Below are positions 7,610 to 13,160 of a stretch of 13,160 nucleotides of DNA, piece after piece. How positions within the stretch are numbered: the first letter of the stretch is position 1; every line of letters starts with the position of its first letter. The position numbers were made by a program, and so were the translations under genes. The DNA comes from JBDNFP01 sp041689775 (lineage in GTDB: Bacteria; Bacteroidota; Bacteroidia; Cytophagales; Spirosomataceae). Below the pieces are notes generated by a model that saw only the letters and a program-made list of their open reading frames with translations, had not been told where the DNA came from and did no database searches. The stretch spans positions 1 through 13,160 of the forward strand of contig JBDNFP010000201.1 in NCBI GenBank assembly GCA_041689775.1. The letters run 5' to 3'.

Positions 7610-7896
7610 ATGAAGACTAAAAAAGTAAAAAATATTCGGGTAGTCCAGGCAGAATTCGTTTCTGACGGTCCGCCGCGCGGATACACGTTTAGGATTCAAT
7701 TCAATTCGATGACGGAACGGTACGTGACGTAGACTTTACTGCGCCTTTCTCCCGTCTCCGGGGTTACTACGCCCAATACCGTGAACCCGAAAGATTCAAA
7801 GCGTTCAAGATCGAGAATGACACCGTGGCCTGGGGCGAGAATTGGGACGTGATCTATCCCGTCTGGAATCTTTACACCAATAGTTTTCCCGTTTAA
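7610..7896 (+). pseudogene. DUF2442 gene disrupted by a 5-bp tandem duplication
   Basis: The frame opens at ATG 7610 (MKTKKVKNIRVVQAEF) and stops at TAG 7730-7732 after 40 codons. The remainder continues in another frame: DDGTVRDVDFTAPFSRLRGYY, then a run to NSFPV and TAA at 7894-7896. The switch falls exactly at ATTCA ATTCA ATTCG (7694-7708): removing one five-base unit restores RIQFDDGTV and a single 93-residue protein. The restored sequence has the DUF2442 pattern of a short N-terminal strand, FDDGTVR, F..F..L+GYY and a C-terminal DVIYP element. The rest is intact, so this looks like a recent single lesion, in contrast to the heavily damaged DUF4160 relic upstream. It converges on hsdR (stop 29 bp away). 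The role of the family is unproven; the pair is often viewed as toxin-antitoxin-like. Confidence 0.82.
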
Positions 7897-7925
7897 AACA
7901 CCATCTTGAATTCTTGATTCCTTAC

Positions 7926-10900
7926 CTACCCCCCCAAGATCCGCTTTACCGTATCCTGCATGGCGACTTTGAAAGCGTCGTCTTTGGCGATCATGCGGTA
8001 TAGTTCAAGCTCTATCTTCCGCTGCTTGGCCATCACGTCGTCAAATATCTTCTGGAAAGCGATGTTGCGGTTCTGCTCGTCGGGGTTGTCGGCGTATTTT
8101 TCCTGGTAGTCGGGGTGTTCTCTCATGCTTTTGGCCAGGTTGATGAACTTCACCCGCTGTTCTTCGGGGGTAGCATCCCAGCCCTGAAACCACCGCTCGT
8201 TGAAACTGCGAATTATGAGATCCAGCGGATCTTCCACTAACACCCCATCGTGGGCACCGCGTGGGTTAGGGTTTTGTGGGTCCAGGCTGCTTTCGGCATC
8301 ATCCAGTTCGATGGAAGCGTTGAGCTTGACCCGTTCCAGGCCGTAGGTGGACAGATCAACGGAGTTCAGTAGTTCGTCGAGCCCGTCTAGCACTACGTCT
8401 TTGATGGGTAGCTTCGGAATCAGGAATTTCAAATACCAGAAGAGTTTCTCCCAATCCAGTACCTCAAAGGGCAGAATCGCAGCCATTTGGCCGTAGATTT
8501 TTACAAAGTGTTTCGCTTTGATTTTGAAGTCGGCTTTATCCTTTTCTTCGAGCTCCAATTCGTGTTTAAACCGTGCTTCGCCTTTTTGGATAATCACATC
8601 CAATTCTTCGGCAGGTTTGCCCTGGAAGTATTTCACCACAAACTCTTCCACTTCTGCCCACTCGTATACACCTACGTCGTCCAGGATAGTTTTCAGCTCG
8701 TGCAGAATATTGACGTCCGTGGCACTATTCAGCGTAGTAGCCGTGTAAAATGGATCAAAGGCGGCTTTGATATCTTCGACGGAGTTGAAGAAATCCAGGA
8801 TAAATAGGTCTTCCGTTTTCTTGCCTAATCTATCGGCGGCTCGGTTGAGGCGTGACAGGGCTTGCACGGCCAACACGCCCTGCAAGCGTTTGTCTACGTA
8901 CATAGCCGATAGCTTGGGCTGGTCAAAACCCGTGAGGTACTTGTTGGCTACCACCAGCATCCGGTATTCGTCTGAATTGAACTTGTCGCGGGTGTCCTTC
9001 TCGGTAAAGCCATTCATGTTTTCTTCGCTGTACTCAATACCGTTGACGGTTTTTTTACCCGAAAATGCGATGGCTATTTTGAACGGATTACCCAGTTGGG
9101 TCAATTGCCTCTGTAAGGCGAGGTAGTAGCGGATGGCGGTTTCGATATTATGCGTCACCACCATCGCCTTAGCTTTGCCTTTCAGCTTCTTGGTGTTGAC
9201 TACCTTGCTCACAAAATGGTCCAGCATGATCTCCGCCTTGGTACCTATTGTCTGCTCGTTGTTTTCCACGAAGGCCCTCAGCTTTTTCTGGGCTTTGGCG
9301 GTATCAAACAGCGGGTTGTCCTGAATAGACTTTTCTATTTCGTAGTAGCTGCGGTAGGTAGTGTAGTTGGCCAGCACGTCCAGAATAAAACCTTCCTCAA
9401 TGGCCTGTTTCATGGAGTACAGGTGGAAGGGCTTAAACTCACCGTCGGGCTGTTTGACCCCAAATTTTTCGAGGGTATTGGGCTTTGGGGTAGCGGTAAA
9501 CGCTAAATACGAAGCATTCCCCCGCATTTTGCGGGTCCGCATGGCTTCGAGGATCTTGTCCTGCCCGTCCTCCTCCTCCTCCTCATCGTCTTCATCATCT
9601 TCGGACTGAGTACTACCCATAGCCCGGTTCATGTTGTCGTGGGCGGAGCCACTCTGTCCGCTGTGGGCTTCATCAATAATGACCGCAAAGCGTTTGTCGC
9701 TCATGTCGGCGATGCCATCCACGATAAACGGGAATTTCTGGATGGTGGTAATGTTGATTTTCTTGCCTTCTTCCAGATTCTTTTTTAGCTCCGCCGAGGT
9801 TTGGGCGTGGGCTATGATGTTTTTTATCTGGGAAAAACTGTTGATGTTTTCTTTCAACTGCTGATCCAGCAGCCTCCGGTCGGTCACAACGATTACCGAA
9901 TCAAACAAGGGGTTTTCTATTCCCCTACCACCGGGAGTGCTGACGGTTTCGGGGTAGACTTCAATGAGCTGGAAGGCGGCCCAGGTAATGGAATTAGTTT
10001 TTCCCGATCCGGCGGAGTGCTGAATCAAGTAGGTTTGGCCTACGCCTTGGTGGCTGGCATCGGCCATGAGCTTACCTACGACGTCGAGCTGATGGTACCT
10101 CGGAAAGTACAGCGTCGTTTTCTTCGCCAGCGGGTCGGTGTCTTTGCCGTCGAACCACACAAAGTGCTGGATGATCTTGGCAACGCCTCGGCGGGTGAGT
10201 ACTTCCTCCCAGAGGTAGGATGTTTTGTAGCCGGAAAGGTTGACTGGATTTCCTTTTCCGTAGTTATCGCCCTTGTTGAAGGGTAGGAAGTAGGTAGACG
10301 CCCCGCTGAGTTTGGTGGTCATGTACACCTCGTCGGTGTCGGCGGTGAAGTGTACCAGGCAGCGGCCAAATTGCAGTAATGGTTGATTGAAGTCGCGTTT
10401 CTTGTACTGATTTTGGCCGTGAACGCGGGCGTTCTGGCCCGTCCAGTGGTTTTTGAGCTCGACCGTGGCAAAGGGTAGGCCGTTTACCATCAGTACCATG
10501 TCGATTTCTTCCAAAGGATTGTCGAGCGAGTGCCGGAGCTGCCGCGTGACGCTGAACTCGTTGGCTTCGAAGTTGTCCCGCACTCGTTCGCTGCTGCTGG
10601 ACAGGGGAAGAGGGTATAGTAGGGTGAAGTGGGCATCGTCTACGCCCAGGCCTTTGCGGAAAATGTGCAGCAGGCCGTACTTTTTAATCATCCGGTCCAG
10701 CCTTTCCACTATTTTTAGTTTCCAGTCGGACTGCTTTTTCAGCTTGGCCAGCTCCATGGGCTGGGTAGCTTCCAGAAAATGAAAGAGGCGGGTTTCGTCC
10801 AGGGCGTAGTGAGCGTTGAAGTCGCCCGGCTCGCCGAGGTAGTAGCCGTTGCCCGCCCGGTACAGCGCAGTGCGCTCCGCTATGGGCGTGGCCGCGATCT

Positions 10901-10976
10901 CTTCCCGGCAGGTACCCGTTAGTTTTTTTTCAATGGCTGCTTCGAGGGCCTGTTCGTTGGTGTGGCTGTTGACCAT
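7926..10976 (-). CDS. hsdR: Type I restriction endonuclease subunit R
   Basis: The motor and nuclease subunit of a type I restriction-modification complex; with HsdS and HsdM it translocates unmethylated DNA and cuts it at a distance. The 1016 residues contain an N-terminal HSDR nuclease domain with the PD-(D/E)xK residues D159, E173 and K175 (EIDMVLMV...TVELK). The superfamily 2 helicase motor has Walker A SAGSGKT (321-327), DEAH (435-438), TATP (494-497) and motif VI ALSRLNRAADR (706-716). A C-terminal assembly domain follows. Between motifs II and III is a strongly acidic stretch (about 459-470, D and E only) coded by a CTC/TCC-rich triplet run on the plus strand. All catalytic residues are present. 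It is the last gene of the operon, 121 bp after the AlbA/HATPase gene, a gap that could hold its own promoter. Only hsdS and this gene of the three classical subunits are in view. Confidence 0.96.
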   Translation of the reverse strand: MVNSHTNEQALEAAIEKKLTGTCREEIAATPIAERTALYRAGNGYYLGEPGDFNAHYALDETRLFHFLEATQPMELAKLKKQSDWKLKIVERLDRMIKKYGLLHIFRKGLGVDDAHFTLLYPLPLSSSSERVRDNFEANEFSVTRQLRHSLDNPLEEIDMVLMVNGLPFATVELKNHWTGQNARVHGQNQYKKRDFNQPLLQFGRCLVHFTADTDEVYMTTKLSGASTYFLPFNKGDNYGKGNPVNLSGYKTSYLWEEVLTRRGVAKIIQHFVWFDGKDTDPLAKKTTLYFPRYHQLDVVGKLMADASHQGVGQTYLIQHSAGSGKTNSITWAAFQLIEVYPETVSTPGGRGIENPLFDSVIVVTDRRLLDQQLKENINSFSQIKNIIAHAQTSAELKKNLEEGKKINITTIQKFPFIVDGIADMSDKRFAVIIDEAHSGQSGSAHDNMNRAMGSTQSEDDEDDEEEEEDGQDKILEAMRTRKMRGNASYLAFTATPKPNTLEKFGVKQPDGEFKPFHLYSMKQAIEEGFILDVLANYTTYRSYYEIEKSIQDNPLFDTAKAQKKLRAFVENNEQTIGTKAEIMLDHFVSKVVNTKKLKGKAKAMVVTHNIETAIRYYLALQRQLTQLGNPFKIAIAFSGKKTVNGIEYSEENMNGFTEKDTRDKFNSDEYRMLVVANKYLTGFDQPKLSAMYVDKRLQGVLAVQALSRLNRAADRLGKKTEDLFILDFFNSVEDIKAAFDPFYTATTLNSATDVNILHELKTILDDVGVYEWAEVEEFVVKYFQGKPAEELDVIIQKGEARFKHELELEEKDKADFKIKAKHFVKIYGQMAAILPFEVLDWEKLFWYLKFLIPKLPIKDVVLDGLDELLNSVDLSTYGLERVKLNASIELDDAESSLDPQNPNPRGAHDGVLVEDPLDLIIRSFNERWFQGWDATPEEQRVKFINLAKSMREHPDYQEKYADNPDEQNRNIAFQKIFDDVMAKQRKIELELYRMIAKDDAFKVAMQDTVKRILGG

Positions 10977-11031
10977 GCGAGGGTTGTTTTTGGGAGGAGA
11001 AAACTAAGGAATTTTCGTCTGTCCGAATCCT

Positions 11032-11097
11032 AGTCAAATAAGAAAATGCTGAAATTCAGGTAGTTATATATATATTCTAATTGTGAGTCAAATAAGA
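11032..11097. repeat. 12-bp direct repeat in the gap before hsdR
   Basis: AGTCAAATAAGA occurs at 11032-11043 and again at 11086-11097, 54 bp apart. The second copy abuts the stop codon of the AlbA/HATPase gene. The 42 bp between them are very AT-rich, including TTATATATATAT (about 11064-11075). The copies could be operator half-sites for an hsdR promoter or the footprint of a small insertion or deletion. I cannot tell which from one sequence. Confidence 0.5.
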
Positions 11098-12561
11098 TTA
11101 GGCCCAATAAGGCCAGTAGAGTGCGAATTTTTTGGAGTCGCTTTCAGTTTCTTTGGGCTTTATCTTTCCTACCTCAATAGCAACCTTGATTAACCTGGAA
11201 ATTTGGGAGGCCTGTTTATCACTCATTTTAAACCGCTGCCGTAAAGAAGCGTTTGTCATCCCTCCGCTTCCATAGTACTGGATAACCGCATGTTGATAGC
11301 AAGCGTCGATTCTTTCCTGATCCGTCATTTCAGAAAAAGATCGGGGAGCCGATAAAATCACTTTGAAAGAGTTTTCGCTTTCCTCAAACTTTAAGGGAGG
11401 AAGCCCGTACAGTTCGATGGCAATCACAGCCTTCTCAAAACCCGAACCACGCTCTTCGCATATATTGTACCGACGAAAGGCTTGCGCCAGAACTTCGTTT
11501 CTTGATTCGGGCGTGGTTCTTATCAGACGGTCGATCTTCTTGCTAGGCAAAAGCTTACCGGGATTGGAAAATTCTATACGGTCATCAAATAGCTCGATCA
11601 TCGGTCCGCTACCCCGGATAGTAAAATCCTGGTGAATCAAGGTGTTAGCGATTATCTCACGAAGTGCGATTTCCGGGTAGATAGAGGTTTCGTGCCGAAG
11701 GGCATCCTTTATTATCTCACTTCCCGGCAGCAGGCTTTTGACAAACTGGATCAATCCCTCGAATCCGATAGCGTAGCCCTTATTACCAGGATACTCCTTG
11801 CTGCCACCCGCTTTGTTTTTACCCTCGTACTTTATTACCCGCACGCTCTTACGAGCCAAAGAATCAAACTCGTTCAAACTCTGGGCAGCGGCCAACGCAC
11901 CAAAATTAGTGATGTAGTACCCCTGCCCGTCCACATCCACAATCATCTTTTCCTGCACGAGCCAATACATGATCTCGTCTGCATTGGTAGGTACGGGCTT
12001 TCTCAGGAGTTTGTAGATACTGGCATAGTCGAGTAAAGTCATCACCTCTACCTGATTTTTCAGTTTAGAGGCGTGGAGTTCTTCAAAAACGGGCGTTTTG
12101 CTATTAAGCAATAGTCCGCCTACTTCCTGCCGGGATGCTTTGCGGGTTGTGCCGCCGCTCCTTATGAAGCTGTCTTCAATACTTTTGTGGGCACTGTGTA
12201 CAGGCTTAACCGCACTTTCCCGAATGAAGACAAGGAGAAGAGGAACGCCTTTGAATTCTTCGATTGCATGATCAATACTCACCAATGGATCAACTCCTTC
12301 ACGGCATAGGTTGGCCAGGCGACGCACAATATCGTCAGCCTCGCTTCTGCTGATGCCAATGATTTTTGCGGTACTGTCTTCTATGCCAAAGACCATGAAC
12401 CCCCCGCCCGGATGATTGGCAAAGGCACTGATGTGCTGGCATAGTTTCTCCTTTTTGGGGGATAGTGTTTCCTTCCAATCCAATTCGTTCAGTTCCTGAG
12501 GGACCTTGCCTAAGCTTTGGTCGAGTAGCCCCATGGCCCTGTTTATCCAGGCTTTCTGCAT
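11098..12561 (-). CDS. AlbA_2 (Schlafen-type) and HATPase_c_4 ATP-binding protein within the type I RM operon
   Basis: A 487-residue soluble protein. Residues about 28-145 form an AlbA_2 (Schlafen AAA_4-type) nucleic-acid-binding domain: WKETLS, then AFANHPGGGFMVFGIED (46-62), IIGI (67-70) and FIRSGGTTRKAS (132-143). Residues about 297-400 match the GHKL-like HATPase_c_4 domain: ALREIIANTLIHQDF (299-313) has the N-box with N306, H310 and D312; ELFDDRIEFSNPGKL (323-337) has the Asp-x-Gly-type region; and EERGSGFEKAV (369-379) is the glycine loop. Residues about 412-470 look like a winged helix-turn-helix. This layout is usually annotated as an ATP-binding protein or putative transcriptional regulator; its molecular activity is unproven. 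It starts 12 bp after the hsdS stop with an A-rich leader, so it is translationally close to hsdS and lies between hsdS and hsdR. That position suggests regulation of, or a back-up defence for, the restriction system, which is inference. Confidence 0.88.
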   Translation of the reverse strand: MQKAWINRAMGLLDQSLGKVPQELNELDWKETLSPKKEKLCQHISAFANHPGGGFMVFGIEDSTAKIIGISRSEADDIVRRLANLCREGVDPLVSIDHAIEEFKGVPLLLVFIRESAVKPVHSAHKSIEDSFIRSGGTTRKASRQEVGGLLLNSKTPVFEELHASKLKNQVEVMTLLDYASIYKLLRKPVPTNADEIMYWLVQEKMIVDVDGQGYYITNFGALAAAQSLNEFDSLARKSVRVIKYEGKNKAGGSKEYPGNKGYAIGFEGLIQFVKSLLPGSEIIKDALRHETSIYPEIALREIIANTLIHQDFTIRGSGPMIELFDDRIEFSNPGKLLPSKKIDRLIRTTPESRNEVLAQAFRRYNICEERGSGFEKAVIAIELYGLPPLKFEESENSFKVILSAPRSFSEMTDQERIDACYQHAVIQYYGSGGMTNASLRQRFKMSDKQASQISRLIKVAIEVGKIKPKETESDSKKFALYWPYWA

Positions 12562-12573
12562 CGTTTTTTTATT

Positions 12574-13160
12574 TTAGCTCACTTTTATCTTCCCCGTCAC
12601 CGCGCTGTTGATGAGGGTTGCTTTGTACTCTTTTAGCTTGGCGATTTCTTTTTGTTTGAGGGAAATGGCGGTGTCGATTTCCGTAGTTTTTTTGTCTAAA
12701 TATCCTGATATTATCGCTTGCTCATTGATTGAAGGTAACAGCACTGGAAGACGTTTTAATAACTCTTGACTCAGTGATGCTCGAATCACTAAATTCATTT
12801 CTCCTACAAAAAAAGACTGTTGCTTTTTATTGCTGAAAAAGTACTTTGAAAATTCTTTGTGTAGAATATTCGACAAAGGTCTGAATCGTATTAAAAATCC
12901 TGAAAAGGTAGCATTTTCAATAGTTTTAAGGCAGGTTGAAGAAAAACCAATTTCTTCCGTAGTCTCGGAGGTTCTAGTAAAAAATACATCTCCTTCAATC
13001 ACTGAGTAAAGTAATCTATCATGTACTGATGACTCTGCGAGTCCTTCAATTTTTTCCGGCAAGGCTATCTGTTTGTAAACATTTCCATAGCTTACAAATG
13101 GGTATCCACTACCAAAGTATTCTGACCCTTTGCTCACACCATTTTGAAACGTTCCACAAA
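12574..13160 (-). CDS. hsdS: Type I restriction specificity subunit S, C-terminal part (5' end outside window)
   Basis: HsdS recognises the DNA target through two target-recognition domains (TRDs) and links HsdM and HsdR. About 194 residues are visible. The frame stays open to the right edge: upstream of the GTG at 13137 it reads CGTFQNGVSKGSEYFG, a classic TRD beginning, so that GTG is not the start. The TRD continues through YPFVSYGNVY, GDVFFTRTSETTEEIG and ATFSGFLIRFRP. The C-terminal conserved region has PSINEQ, then a helix, YLDKKTTEIDTAISLKQKEI, and the typical end LINSAVTGKIKVS. This is probably the second TRD plus its spacer helix, but a half-size subunit cannot be excluded. The TRD part is visibly richer in A and T than hsdR, as expected of a domain exchanged between strains. 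hsdM is expected further upstream, outside the window. Confidence 0.93.
   Translation of the reverse strand, partial: CGTFQNGVSKGSEYFGSGYPFVSYGNVYKQIALPEKIEGLAESSVHDRLLYSVIEGDVFFTRTSETTEEIGFSSTCLKTIENATFSGFLIRFRPLSNILHKEFSKYFFSNKKQQSFFVGEMNLVIRASLSQELLKRLPVLLPSINEQAIISGYLDKKTTEIDTAISLKQKEIAKLKEYKATLINSAVTGKIKVS

Noticed and set aside
7610..7896. Programmed frameshifting as the explanation for the DUF2442 frame change
   Set aside because: The junction is an exact five-base duplication, not a slippery heptamer, and the neighbouring DUF4160 gene is plainly decayed.
7929..7935. Run of seven C at the 3' end of hsdR as a phase-variation tract
   Set aside because: It covers only the last two glycine codons before the stop, so slippage would hardly change the protein.
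9801..10286. 161-codon plus-strand frame opposite hsdR
   Set aside because: It is antisense to the well-conserved HsdR motor region and shows no start context or family signature of its own.
11632..12036. 134-codon plus-strand frame opposite the AlbA/HATPase gene
   Set aside because: It is the complement of a gene with clear domains and has no independent support.
13135..13137. GTG as the start of hsdS
   Set aside because: The frame continues upstream to the window edge with the typical TRD residues CGTFQNG, so the gene begins outside the window.
1..13160. tRNA or rRNA genes, CRISPR arrays, complete insertion sequences or transposases
   Set aside because: I looked through the gaps between genes and saw no cloverleaf-like segments, regularly spaced repeats or transposase motifs.

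Overview
The window looks like chromosomal DNA of a Bacteroidota bacterium, most likely Cytophagales (Spirosoma/Dyadobacter-like). This rests on the approximately 390-residue Bacteroidota-type PurM, the 716-residue RecQ with a C-terminal helix-turn-helix extension, A-rich leaders without Shine-Dalgarno sequences, and two matches to the Bacteroidota -7 promoter word TAnnTTTG. The placement is inferred from family resemblance, not from a search.

Positions 1-4165: the tail of an unrecognised plus-strand gene at the left edge faces a minus-strand pair. The pair is recQ (DNA helicase) followed after 42 bp by a secreted family-9 glycoside hydrolase (endoglucanase-like). A 122-bp divergent promoter region (4166-4287) separates recQ from the plus-strand genes.

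Positions 4288-7150: folK (folate pathway), a Gfo/Idh/MocA-family oxidoreductase and a Bacteroidota-type purM (purine pathway) run on the plus strand and end at a clear intrinsic terminator (7113-7150). The sequence just before purM is a long palindrome of iterated octamers. The first ATG of the purM frame lies inside that palindrome, and a TTG at 5919 is the better start.

Positions 7151-7925 hold no intact gene. They contain two decayed plus-strand genes, a DUF4160 gene with several frameshifts and a DUF2442 gene broken by a 5-bp tandem duplication, with a perfect 12-bp inverted repeat between them. These two families commonly sit side by side, so this is probably the corpse of a small toxin-antitoxin-like pair.

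Positions 7926-13160: a minus-strand type I restriction-modification operon, read from right to left. It consists of hsdS (5' end cut off by the window edge), a 487-residue AlbA_2/Schlafen-type and HATPase_c_4 protein only 12 bp downstream, then hsdR. hsdM is not in the window and would be expected beyond position 13160. The specificity subunit would choose the DNA target, HsdR would translocate and cut, and the inserted ATP-binding protein is the least explained member. The most interesting parts are this accessory protein, the dead gene pair beside the restriction locus, and a set of three intergenic palindromes with the same iterated-word architecture.
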